The notes below the pieces were generated by a model, which saw nothing but the letters and a program-made list of their open reading frames with translations, had not been told where the DNA came from and searched no databases. From assembly GCF_030817355.1 (NCBI RefSeq), contig NZ_JAUSZH010000001.1:6706501-6770500 (forward strand): a DNA stretch of 64,000 nucleotides. The letters are read 5' to 3'. Numbering within the stretch: the stretch's first letter is position 1; each line of letters begins with the position of its first letter. The translations under genes and the position numbers were made by a program. This DNA is from Streptomyces sp. V1I1. GTDB taxonomy: Bacteria; Actinomycetota; Actinomycetes; Streptomycetales; Streptomycetaceae. This document shows positions 43,952 to 51,680 of this stretch, piece after piece.

Positions 43952-44974
43952 ATGCGACAGGTCACTCGCAAGGGCCTGATCACCATGGCGGCCGCGGGCG
44001 GCGTACTCGCCCTCGGCGGCAGCTATGCGTACGCGGATGCCGGGGCGACCGGAAACGCGTCGAATTCACCGGGCGTCGCGTCCGGGAATTCGGTCCAGCT
44101 CCCCGTGCATATCCCCGTCAATGCGTGCGGGAACACCGTGAATGTGGTCGGGCTGCTCAACCCCGCCGGCGGCAACGAATGCGCCAACACGTCCGGATCC
44201 GACAATGGCTCGCCGGGCGGCGGAGCTCAGGCGTACGGGGAGACCAGTGACTCTCCCGGCGTCGCCTCCGGCAACAACATCCAGGCACCGGTCCATGTCC
44301 CCGTGAACGCCTGCGGGAACACAGTGAATGTGGTCGGGCTGCTCAACCCCGCCGGCGCCAACGAATGCGGCAACACGTCGGACGGCGGCACGCCCGGCAC
44401 CGGAGCCCAGGCCGGCGGGCAGACCACTGACTCTCCCGGCATCGCCTCCGGCAACAACATCCAGGCACCGGTCCATGTCCCCGTGAACGCCTGCGGGAAC
44501 GCCGTCACCATCGGCGGCCTCGGCAACGCGGTCTCGGGCAACGACTGCGGTAACGGCACGACGCCCGGGGCCGAGACGCCGCCGGGACCCCCCGTTACGC
44601 CGCCTGGCCCTCCGGTTACGCCGCCGGGCACCCCGGTCACGCCGCCCGGTACCCCGGTTACGCCGCCGGGCACCCCGGTCACGCCGCCCGGTACCCCGGT
44701 TACGCCGCCCGGCACCCCGGTCACGCCGCCGGTCACGCCGCCGGTCACGCCGGGTCAGCCCGAGACCCCCGCTCAGCCGACTGAGCCCACTACCCCCAGC
44801 GCGCCGGAGCCGGTCGCTCCGAACACCCCCGGTGCGCAGACCGGCACCTCGCCCGGGACTACCGACGAGCTCGCGCAGACCGGCTCGGGTCCGCTCGACA
44901 CGCTGATCCCGGCGGGCGCGGGTCTGCTGCTGGCGGGCGCGGTGCTGTACCGCCGCGGCCGCGCCAGGGCGTAA
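43952..44974 (+). CDS. chpC: long chaplin with three chaplin domains and sortase signal
   Basis: 340-aa cell-wall-anchored chaplin. A signal peptide (residues 1-28) is followed by three chaplin domains at about 39-80, 100-142 and 160-202, each with paired cysteines (C59/C77, C121/C139, C181/C199). A Pro/Thr stalk of repeated PPGTPVT follows (about 208-265), then the sorting signal LAQTG at 307-311, a hydrophobic segment and the RRGRARA tail for sortase attachment. Long chaplins such as ChpA-C have two domains, so the third copy is unusual; domain 3 has diverged (VTIGGLGNAVSGNDCG). ATG 43952 has AAGGA upstream. The symbol is by position and type only. Confidence 0.92.
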   Translation: MRQVTRKGLITMAAAGGVLALGGSYAYADAGATGNASNSPGVASGNSVQLPVHIPVNACGNTVNVVGLLNPAGGNECANTSGSDNGSPGGGAQAYGETSDSPGVASGNNIQAPVHVPVNACGNTVNVVGLLNPAGANECGNTSDGGTPGTGAQAGGQTTDSPGIASGNNIQAPVHVPVNACGNAVTIGGLGNAVSGNDCGNGTTPGAETPPGPPVTPPGPPVTPPGTPVTPPGTPVTPPGTPVTPPGTPVTPPGTPVTPPVTPPVTPGQPETPAQPTEPTTPSAPEPVAPNTPGAQTGTSPGTTDELAQTGSGPLDTLIPAGAGLLLAGAVLYRRGRARA

Positions 44975-45044
44975 CCGCGCGGTCACCGCTGAACGAGGCT
45001 GTGTGACTCGCGGGGCGGTGCTGAGCGGTACGAAAGTGGATAAA

Positions 45045-45080
45045 ACGGAGCGGGTCCCGCAGTCGCGGGGCTCGCTCCGT
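45045..45080. terminator. hairpin between convergent chaplin and DUF5703 genes
   Basis: ACGGAGCGGGTCCCGC and GCGGGGCTCGCTCCGT pair over 16 positions with two mismatches around a 4-base loop. It lies between the convergent stops at 44974 and 45094. Confidence 0.7.
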
Positions 45081-45093
45081 CCCATTTACTCGG

Positions 45094-45282
45094 TCACCAG
45101 GTGGCGCGCACCTGACGGATGATGCGTCGGCGCAGCCGCACCCTGCGGCTGCCGTCCCGATGCAAACTCAGTCGGTCCAACTCCCAGTGTCCGTACTCGG
45201 CATGGTCGGTCAGCAGACGGGTCGCTTCCTTGCGGGAGACCCCGCGCGGTACGTACACGTCGACAAATTCGTATTCCGGCAT
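45094..45282 (-). CDS. DUF5703-family small protein
   Basis: 62-aa basic protein (MPEYEFVDVYVPRGVSRKEA, then LLTDHAEYGHWELDRLSL and an Arg-rich end). It matches the actinobacterial DUF5703 family of unknown function, which is found beside the chaplin genes in Streptomyces. It has no signal peptide. Divergent from the acidic protein at 45330, with 47 bases between starts. Confidence 0.8.
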   Translation of the reverse strand: MPEYEFVDVYVPRGVSRKEATRLLTDHAEYGHWELDRLSLHRDGSRRVRLRRRIIRQVRATW

Positions 45283-45329
45283 CGCATCTATTGTGCGGGC
45301 AGAGCCCCTGTACGGATAGCGTCTGCACT

Positions 45330-45992
45330 ATGTCTGATGCTGCGCAGCCCACCGCTGCCGAGGTACGTGCCGCCGCCGAGGCGGTCAAAGCCGCACTGGA
45401 CCGTCACCTCGCGGCGGTCGAGAACCGCACGGGCGAGGACGACCCGGCCGTCTATGCCGCGTTCAACAGCCTTGCCTCGGCGGCGGAGGCGTACGACGAG
45501 CGCCTTTATGACCGCTATGACGAGGTGACCCCCTTCGAGATCCCGGGCGCGGACGACTCGCTGCCGCCGTACGCGGGCCCCGAGGAGCCGAACGCGCTCA
45601 GCGTGCTGATCCGCCGGGACTACGCGGTGGTCGAGCCGCAGCGGCTGCTCGCACAGGCACAACGCATCGCCGACCTGGACCCCGAGGACGACCGCCCGGA
45701 GAATGCCCCGGTGGTCGGCACGAGTGTGCACGCCGCGCTCGGGGTGCTCTTCGGGGAGTACGAGCCGGATGAAATCGCCTCCCGGCACAAGGAGTTCGGC
45801 CTGGAGGAGGGCGACTCCACGCTGTGGGTGTCGGCAACGGACGAGATCCCGGAGCCGGGCGAGTGGCTGAGCACGCCGTTCGACCAGGCGGATCCGCAGC
45901 GGATCGTGTGCCGCTTCGACGTCAGCTCGGTCTTCGACGAGGACGAGCTGAGCGAGGATCTGGACGACCTCGACGAAGAAGCGGAGTCCTGA
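45330..45992 (+). CDS. conserved-looking acidic hypothetical protein
   Basis: 220-aa, strongly acidic cytoplasmic protein ending in a run of Asp/Glu (FDEDELSEDLDDLDEEAES). The N-terminal half is helical (AAEVRAAAEAVKAALDRHLAAVENRTGE). I recognise no domain. ATG 45330 is the first start giving an ordinary N-terminus. Codon bias is typical of the genome, so it is a real gene. It ends before a 15-bp tandem array. Confidence 0.75.
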   Translation: MSDAAQPTAAEVRAAAEAVKAALDRHLAAVENRTGEDDPAVYAAFNSLASAAEAYDERLYDRYDEVTPFEIPGADDSLPPYAGPEEPNALSVLIRRDYAVVEPQRLLAQAQRIADLDPEDDRPENAPVVGTSVHAALGVLFGEYEPDEIASRHKEFGLEEGDSTLWVSATDEIPEPGEWLSTPFDQADPQRIVCRFDVSSVFDEDELSEDLDDLDEEAES

Positions 45993-46060
45993 CAGCACCC
46001 GCTCCGTAGCGCAGGCCCCTGTCACGTCCGAGCGACGGGGGCCTGTCGCATGTCGTCACC

Positions 46061-46165
46061 ACGGCGCGCTCGGTCACGGCGCGCTCGGTCACGGCGCGCT
46101 CGGTCACGGCGCCCTCGCTCACGGCGCCCTCGGCCACGGCGCCCTCGGCCACGGTGCCCTCGCTC
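46061..46165. repeat. 15-bp tandem array, seven units
   Basis: Seven head-to-tail copies of ACGGCGCGCTCGGTC and its variant ACGGCGCCCTCGGCC in exact 15-base register. They fill the gap between the convergent acidic protein and the RecD-like gene, whose stop overlaps the end. A 15-base period keeps all frames open, so the Arg- or Val/Glu-rich translations here are not taken as genes. Confidence 0.88.
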
Positions 46166-48455
46166 ACGGTGTCGTGGCGAGCAGCCCCTCGAGCAGCGTC
46201 CGCAGGCGCGTCGTGCGGTCCTGGGACGGGATCTCCGCCACGGCTCGAGGCAGTGCCTGGTCGACGCCGTGCACCACGGACAGATGGCGCTCGCCGCGAC
46301 TGAACGCGGTGTAGACCCACGGCCGGCTCAGCCCCTGAGCCGCGTCACCCGGCAGCACCACGACCGCCGCGGGCCAGCGCATCCCCGCGGCCTGGTGCGC
46401 CGTGAGCGCCCAGCCGTGGCGCACCGTCGATTCGACGCGCTCCTGCGGTACGACGACGCGCGTGCCTTCACAGTCGATGTGGAGGCCCTCCGCGTCCGCC
46501 GAGATGACGGTCCCGGGCAGCGTCCGGCCGAGCGCCGGGGCGTACGCGACCCGGTCGCCCGGGTCGAAGCCGCCGAACCGGCCCGGGCCGGGGTTGAGCC
46601 GCTGCTTGAGCGCCGTGTTGAGGGCGCGGGTGCCCGCGGATCCGCCGTGCCCCACGGTGATCACCTGGGTCTGCTCGGGCGGCACCCCGATGGCCCGCGG
46701 CACGGAGTCGGCGACGAGCTGCACCGCACGGTGGACCGCCTCGCCCCCGTCCCGGACCGGGACGATGACGACCTCCTTGCCGGGCGCCTCCACCTGGGGC
46801 AGTTCGCCGATGCCGATGCCCGAGACCAGCTCTCCGATCGGGCCGGGGTCCGGTGTACGGGAGGCGATCTGCGGACAGACCCTGGCGGCCAGCACATCCG
46901 CGAATACCCGGCCCGCGCCCGCGGAGCTGAGGACACCGGGGTCGCCGCTCAGCACCAGCCGGCTGCCGTCCGGCATCGACTCGACCAGCATCGCGGCGCT
47001 CTCCACGTCCAGCTGCGGCGCGTCCAGCACGACCAGGAGGTCGAGCGCGAACGCCCCCTCCCCGTCCCTGCCCGGTCCCTCCGCGCCGGAGAGCAGCCCG
47101 CTGACGGTGACCGCTTCGGGGCCGAGCCGCCGGCGGCCGTTCTCGCTGTGGACCGCGACGACCGCGCGCAGCCCGAGCGCACCGGCGGCTTCGGCCAGCG
47201 CGACCGGCTCGGCGCGCGCCGCTTCGCCGCCGGTGTGCGCCACCAGGCCGCTCGCCACCACCGCGCGGACCAGCTCGGTGGGCTCCGCCGCCTCCCACCT
47301 GGCGTCGGTGCCGGTCTTGGCCAGCCGCGCCAGGCCGTCCGCGAGGCTCTCCTCCGCGAGGGCGTACCGGTCGAGCCCCAGCAGCACCGGTACGGGCCCG
47401 GGCTCCTCGCCGTCCGCCGTCTCTTCCTCCATGCCGTCCTGGAACACCAGCACCGCGCCGTCTGCGATGGCCTGTTGCAGTGCCTCGTCCGGATCGGGTA
47501 CCGACCGCTCGGCCAGCGCCCCGCGCACCGCGGACGACTCCAGCGCGGTGTGGCCCTGAAGCGCAGCGCGCTCCAACTGCCAGGTGACCAGGGCCGCCGT
47601 CCGGCGCTCGTCGCCCGGGCCGCACTCCGCGCCGAGCAGCGCCCGGGCGAAGCCGTCGGCCTGCTCGGGCCGGAGGCCGGGCACGGACAGCAGCTGCCAC
47701 GGGTCCTCGCGCAAAAATTCCGCGGCCCGCTCCCCGAGCGCGTCCGCCACCTGTGGCGCCAGCGCTTCGGGCGCACCGCCCTCGGTGAGCACGGTCCGTA
47801 CGGCCGTGACGGTCTCCGGCGCGGTGGCCACGGGTGCCCGCGCGGTCTCCGGAGCCCGCGGCCGTACCGGCTCGGCCGCCGCGGGCGCGGGTCGCTTCGG
47901 GGCGGGCGCGGTCCCCCCAGCGGAGCGAGGGGTGGGGGTCCCCCCAGCGGAGCGAGGGGTGGGGGTCCCCCCAGCGGAGCGAGGGGGAGAGTCGAAGAAC
48001 GCGGTGCCGGACTTCTCGCCGCTCTCCACGGCCCGTACGGCAGCGAGCAGATCGGCGGCCGTCCCGCTCAGCTTGGTGCCGGCCTCGATGGAGCCGGCCT
48101 TCTCGGCCTTGCGCTGCTCGATCCGGGCCCGCAGCTCTCGCTGCGCGGCAAGCTCGGCCTCGGCCTCGGAGAGCTCGCCCGCCTTCTCGGTGCCCTCCGC
48201 ACCAGCGGCGGCCTCGTCGGCAGAGTCCGCGGCGTCTGCCTCGGTGTCTGCCTCCGCGGTGTCTGCGTCCGCGGTGTCTTGGTCCCCGGTGTCTGCGTCC
48301 GCGGCGTCCTGGTCCGCGGCCTCGGGCGCGTCCGGCTCGGCGGCCTCCGGTGCCGGGGCAGCGGCCTCGTCCGCGGGGGCGCGGTCCTCGGCCGGGGGTT
48401 CGGCCCGCCGCTCAGCGGCTGTTGGGGGCGGCGTCCCCTCGGAAGGCGCAGTCAC
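46164..48455 (-). CDS. RecD-like helix-hairpin-helix protein lacking helicase ATPase motifs
   Basis: 763-aa protein. The N-terminus (residues 1-100) is a low-complexity Ala/Asp/Glu region, then three in-frame 9-residue repeats (PRSAGGTPT) near 172-198. Helix-hairpin-helix sequence (AEFLREDPWQLLSVPGLRPEQADGFARAL) resembles RecD2. The helicase part keeps late SF1 features such as TAHQAAGMRWPAAVVVLP and WVYTAFSRGERHLSVVHG. The Walker A loop is replaced by HTGGEAARAEPV (about residue 405), DEAS by DAPQ (about 476) and GDPxQLP by GDPGVLSS. It should not hydrolyse ATP normally; a structural or DNA-binding role is inferred. The GTG start at 48455 overlaps the aldo/keto reductase stop by four bases. 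Confidence 0.78.
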   Translation of the reverse strand: MTAPSEGTPPPTAAERRAEPPAEDRAPADEAAAPAPEAAEPDAPEAADQDAADADTGDQDTADADTAEADTEADAADSADEAAAGAEGTEKAGELSEAEAELAAQRELRARIEQRKAEKAGSIEAGTKLSGTAADLLAAVRAVESGEKSGTAFFDSPPRSAGGTPTPRSAGGTPTPRSAGGTAPAPKRPAPAAAEPVRPRAPETARAPVATAPETVTAVRTVLTEGGAPEALAPQVADALGERAAEFLREDPWQLLSVPGLRPEQADGFARALLGAECGPGDERRTAALVTWQLERAALQGHTALESSAVRGALAERSVPDPDEALQQAIADGAVLVFQDGMEEETADGEEPGPVPVLLGLDRYALAEESLADGLARLAKTGTDARWEAAEPTELVRAVVASGLVAHTGGEAARAEPVALAEAAGALGLRAVVAVHSENGRRRLGPEAVTVSGLLSGAEGPGRDGEGAFALDLLVVLDAPQLDVESAAMLVESMPDGSRLVLSGDPGVLSSAGAGRVFADVLAARVCPQIASRTPDPGPIGELVSGIGIGELPQVEAPGKEVVIVPVRDGGEAVHRAVQLVADSVPRAIGVPPEQTQVITVGHGGSAGTRALNTALKQRLNPGPGRFGGFDPGDRVAYAPALGRTLPGTVISADAEGLHIDCEGTRVVVPQERVESTVRHGWALTAHQAAGMRWPAAVVVLPGDAAQGLSRPWVYTAFSRGERHLSVVHGVDQALPRAVAEIPSQDRTTRLRTLLEGLLATTP
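47912..47990. repeat. in-frame 27-bp repeats inside the RecD-like gene
   Basis: Three copies of a 27-base GC palindromic unit containing CCCCCCAGCGGAGCGAG and GGGTGGGGG, each coding nine residues. The unit resembles the dispersed repeat at 1660-1705 (GGAGCGAAGCG plus GGGGGTCCCCCC), suggesting that a mobile palindrome entered this linker and was amplified in frame. Confidence 0.75.
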
Positions 48456-49435
48456 AGCGTGCTCCAGTCCTGGTCGGGATATCGGTGCACGGGCGCCGAC
48501 ACATCGTCGAGCGCCTGGCAGATCTCGTCAGGAAGACTAAGCGCCTCCACTGACAATGCGGCCGTGAGCTGCTGCGCATTGCGCGCGCCGACGATCGGGG
48601 CCACCACCCCAGGACGGTCCCGCACCCAGGCCAGCGCCACCTGAAGTGCCGTCGCCGCCAGCCCGTCCGCCGCCGTCGTCACCGCGTCCACGATGCTGCT
48701 CGCCGCCTCGTCGAGATACGGCTCCACGAACGGCGCCAGCTGCTCCGACGCACCCCGCGAGTCCGCCGGAGTCGCATGCCGGTACTTCCCGGTCAGCACC
48801 CCGCGGCCGAGCGGCGACGACGGCAGCAGCCCGACCCCCAGGTCCAGGGCGGCGGGCAGCACCTCCCGCTCGACCCCCCGCTGCAACAGTGAGTACTCCA
48901 TCTGCGTACTGGCCAGCCGCGTCCGCACCCCGGGCGAGGCCAGCTGCCAGGTCGCGGCCTTCGCCAGCTGCCAGCCGCAGAAGTTCGACACGCCCGCGTA
49001 CCGCGCGCGCCCGCTGCTCACCGCTATGTCCAGCGCCTGGAGCGTCTCCTCCAACGGAGTGTCCGGATCGAAGGCGTGCACCTGCCACAGGTCGACGTAA
49101 TCCGTCCCGAGCCGCTCCAGCGACGCGTCGAGCGCGGCGAGGAGATGCCCGCGCGAGCCGTCGAAGCGCCGGTCCGGGTCGGGAACGCTGCCCGCCTTCG
49201 TGGCGATGACCAGATCGCGCCGTGGGACGAGCCGCTCGACGAGCTGGCCCAGCAGATACTCGGCATCCCCGCCGCCGTACACATCAGCGGTGTCGACCAG
49301 CGTCCCGCCCGCCTCCCAGAACGCCTTCAGCTGGTCGGCAGCGTCGTGCTCATCGGTGTCCCGGCCCCAGGTGAGGGTGCCGAGCCCGATCCGGGACACG
49401 CGCAGGCCGGTACGGCCGAGTTGCCTCTGCTCCAT
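48452..49435 (-). CDS. aldo/keto reductase
   Basis: 327-aa NADPH-dependent TIM-barrel oxidoreductase. The catalytic tetrad is visible: Asp and Tyr in TLVDTADVYGGGDAEYLLG, Lys in LVIATKAGS and His in LWQVHAFDPD. The C-terminal cofactor segment is VVAPIVGARNAQQL. ATG 49435 starts the conserved MEQRQLGRTGLRVSRIGLG. It is translationally coupled (GTGA overlap) to the RecD-like gene downstream and divergent from the F420 oxidoreductase. Substrate unknown. Confidence 0.92.
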   Translation of the reverse strand: MEQRQLGRTGLRVSRIGLGTLTWGRDTDEHDAADQLKAFWEAGGTLVDTADVYGGGDAEYLLGQLVERLVPRRDLVIATKAGSVPDPDRRFDGSRGHLLAALDASLERLGTDYVDLWQVHAFDPDTPLEETLQALDIAVSSGRARYAGVSNFCGWQLAKAATWQLASPGVRTRLASTQMEYSLLQRGVEREVLPAALDLGVGLLPSSPLGRGVLTGKYRHATPADSRGASEQLAPFVEPYLDEAASSIVDAVTTAADGLAATALQVALAWVRDRPGVVAPIVGARNAQQLTAALSVEALSLPDEICQALDDVSAPVHRYPDQDWSTL

Positions 49436-49539
49436 GGGCGCTGAGATTACTGGCCAGGGGCCCACCCTGAGAGAGCCTGTGGACAACCTCCCCCTGACGG
49501 ATCGCCGGAACCCGCGCTAGAGTCCGCGGAACAGGGACG

Positions 49540-49553
49540 TTACTGATCAGTAA
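49540..49553. promoter_or_regulatory. perfect palindrome TTACTGATCAGTAA
   Basis: A 14-bp perfect palindrome in the divergent gap between the aldo/keto reductase and F420-oxidoreductase genes, 12 bases upstream of the latter's ATG. It is a plausible operator for a TetR-type repressor encoded elsewhere. A+T content is high for this genome. Confidence 0.6.
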
Positions 49554-49565
49554 GAGGGAGCGGTT

Positions 49566-50615
49566 ATGCGGCTCGGCATCAACCTCGGCTACTGGGGCGC
49601 GGGGATGGACGGCGACAATCTCGCGGTCGCCAAGGAGGCCGACAAGCTCGGCTACGACGTCTGCTGGGCCGCCGAGGCGTACGGCTCCGACGCGCCCACC
49701 GTGCTCACCTGGGTCGCTGCCCAGACCGAGCGCATCGACGTCGGCTCCGCGATTATGCAGATCCCGGCCCGCCAGCCCGCCATGACCGCGATGACCGCCG
49801 CCACCCTGGACTCCCTCTCCGGCGGCCGCTTCCGCCTCGGCCTCGGTGTCTCGGGCCCGCAGGTCTCCGAGGGCTGGTACGGCGTCAAGTTCGACAAGCC
49901 GCTCTCCCGCACCCGCGAGTACGTCGAGATCGTCCGCAAGGCGATGGCCCGCGAGCGCCTGTCGTACGAGGGCGAGCACTGGACGCTCCCGCTGCCGGAA
50001 GGACCGGGCAAGCCGATCAAGCTCACCGTCCACCCGCAGCGCGAGCACATTCCGCTGTACATCGCCGCGATCGGCCCCAAGAACCTGGAGCAGACCGGCG
50101 AGATCGCCGACGGCGCGCTGCTGATCTTCCCGTCCGCGGACCACCTCGAGGACACCGCGATCAAGTATCTGCGGGCGGGCCGCGAGAAGGCCGGAAAGAC
50201 GATGGAGGGCTTCGACGTCTGCCCGACGCTGCCGCTCGCGGTCGGCGAGGACGTGGGCGACCTTGCCGACATGTTCCGTCCCTACACCGCGCTGTACGTC
50301 GGCGGCATGGGCAGCCGCAAGCAGAACTTCTACAACCAGCTTGCGCAGCGCATGGGTTATGAGAAGGAAGCCGCCGAGATCCAGGACAAGTACCTGTCCG
50401 GCGACAAGGAGGGCGCGGCCGCCGCGGTCCCGCACCAGCTGATCGACCAGACGACGCTGCTGGGCCCGGTGGAGCGGATCGCCGAGCGGATGGCGGCGTA
50501 CGCCGCGGCCGGCGTCACCACGCTGACCCTCGCCCCGGCCGGCTTCACGCTCGACGAGCGGCTCACGGCCCTGCGGGCGGGCACGGAGGCCCTGGAGCGC
50601 GCCGGGCTCGCGTAA
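49566..50615 (+). CDS. LLM-class F420-dependent oxidoreductase
   Basis: 349-aa luciferase-like TIM barrel that probably uses coenzyme F420. The N-terminus MRLGINLGYWGAGMDGDNLA and the segments CWAAEAYGSDAPTVLTWVA, RLGLGVSGPQVSEGWYGV and YIAAIGPKNLEQTGEIADGAL are typical of the F420 branch. ATG 49566 has GAGGGAG upstream. It is probably monocistronic, ending in a hairpin. The substrate is unknown; members act on fatty-acid or polyketide-like molecules. Confidence 0.9.
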   Translation: MRLGINLGYWGAGMDGDNLAVAKEADKLGYDVCWAAEAYGSDAPTVLTWVAAQTERIDVGSAIMQIPARQPAMTAMTAATLDSLSGGRFRLGLGVSGPQVSEGWYGVKFDKPLSRTREYVEIVRKAMARERLSYEGEHWTLPLPEGPGKPIKLTVHPQREHIPLYIAAIGPKNLEQTGEIADGALLIFPSADHLEDTAIKYLRAGREKAGKTMEGFDVCPTLPLAVGEDVGDLADMFRPYTALYVGGMGSRKQNFYNQLAQRMGYEKEAAEIQDKYLSGDKEGAAAAVPHQLIDQTTLLGPVERIAERMAAYAAAGVTTLTLAPAGFTLDERLTALRAGTEALERAGLA

Positions 50616-50673
50616 AGCGGCCGCTGAACGGCCTGCCTGCGCCGAAGCCCCCGTTCACAAGGGGGCAAGTCTG

Positions 50674-50714
50674 CGGCCGTGGTGGGGGCTCGGGGGTCTT
50701 CCCCGCCACGGCCG
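50674..50714. terminator. hairpin after F420 oxidoreductase
   Basis: CGGCCGTGGTGGGG (50674-50687) pairs with CCCCGCCACGGCCG (50701-50714), 14 positions with one G-T pair. A smaller GCCCCC/GGGGGC hairpin precedes it at about 50647-50666. The rest of the gap to 50880 holds no gene. Confidence 0.7.
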
Positions 50715-50881
50715 TCATGCATCACAACGCCGAAAAGCGGGCTCCGGTTACGGCCGGCACCCGCGTCGCCGTCCTCCATTCGGCGGAGTTGTGCGACCTA
50801 CCTGTTGCCTCGCCTCCCGTAGCGCATTTGACTCGTTCTTTGCGGATGTCTTCTGCGGATGTCTTCATGGAGGTGGCAGTG

Positions 50882-51667
50882 ATGCTCTCGGCCCGGAGTC
50901 TCTTCCAGGAAATCGTCGACAGTGACGACGCCTTCCAGCTCTTCTGCTCCATCGCGGCCAGCGGTGAGGCGCAGGGCGGCTGGGAGAACGGCCGTATCGC
51001 CGCCCTGGTGCCCGAGAGCATGCGCGCCCTCGCGCCCAAGATCACCCGGCACGGCGCCGACGAGGACAAGCACGGACGGCTCTTCGACGCCCTGCTCAAG
51101 AAGCGCGGGCTGACACCGGTCCCCGTCCCGCCCGAGACCGACTACACGATGCTGCTCGAAAAGCAGGGCATCGGACTCACCCACGAGAAGCTGCGCCGCG
51201 ACGAGCCGCTGACCGAGGGGGACATCGTCGTCTACCTCTCGCACAGCAGGGTCACCGAGCAGCGGGCCGCCGACCAGATGGACATGCTCGTGAAGTACTT
51301 CGGGAACCATCCCGAACTGGGCAGGGCCATCACCATGATCTGCAACGACGAGGACAACCACCTGGCTTACTGCCACGAGGAGTTGCTGCGGCTGGCCGCC
51401 GCCGGGCACGGCCGTGCGATCCAGCGGGTCCTGCGCGAGAGCGCCCTCGCCGAGATCAAGGTCTACCGCGATGTGAGCCTCGCCGTGATGGACCACATGG
51501 GACGGCTGCTGCACTGGCCCAAGGCCAAGTCCGCGACGCTGGCCGCGGGCATCCACGCCATGTACGCGTACGAACGGTTCGGCGGCTGGCACCGGATGGT
51601 CAGCCTGAGGATGCCCGAGCGCCGGGGCGCCCTCGACGGGCCTCCCGCCGCCGCTCCCGCCTTCTGA
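50882..51667 (+). CDS. ferritin-like di-iron domain protein
   Basis: 261-aa helical protein with ferritin-like metal motifs: E/H pairs in KITRHGADEDKHGRLFDALL (near residue 55), TEQRAADQMDMLVKYFG, and CNDEDNHLAYCHEELL (near 160). Such proteins carry a di-iron centre used in oxidation or iron handling. The ATG at 50882 has GGAGGTGG at suitable distance. Longer upstream frames lack support. Its position between the F420 oxidoreductase and CorA is conserved in Streptomyces as far as I recall. Function unknown. Confidence 0.82.
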   Translation: MLSARSLFQEIVDSDDAFQLFCSIAASGEAQGGWENGRIAALVPESMRALAPKITRHGADEDKHGRLFDALLKKRGLTPVPVPPETDYTMLLEKQGIGLTHEKLRRDEPLTEGDIVVYLSHSRVTEQRAADQMDMLVKYFGNHPELGRAITMICNDEDNHLAYCHEELLRLAAAGHGRAIQRVLRESALAEIKVYRDVSLAVMDHMGRLLHWPKAKSATLAAGIHAMYAYERFGGWHRMVSLRMPERRGALDGPPAAAPAF

Positions 51668-51680
51668 GAGCGGCGGGCGC

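Noticed and set aside
46050..48644. An 864-codon plus-strand frame opposite the RecD-like gene, starting in the 15-bp array
   Set aside because: A repeat period divisible by three opens all frames, and the protein is Arg-rich with no recognisable domain.
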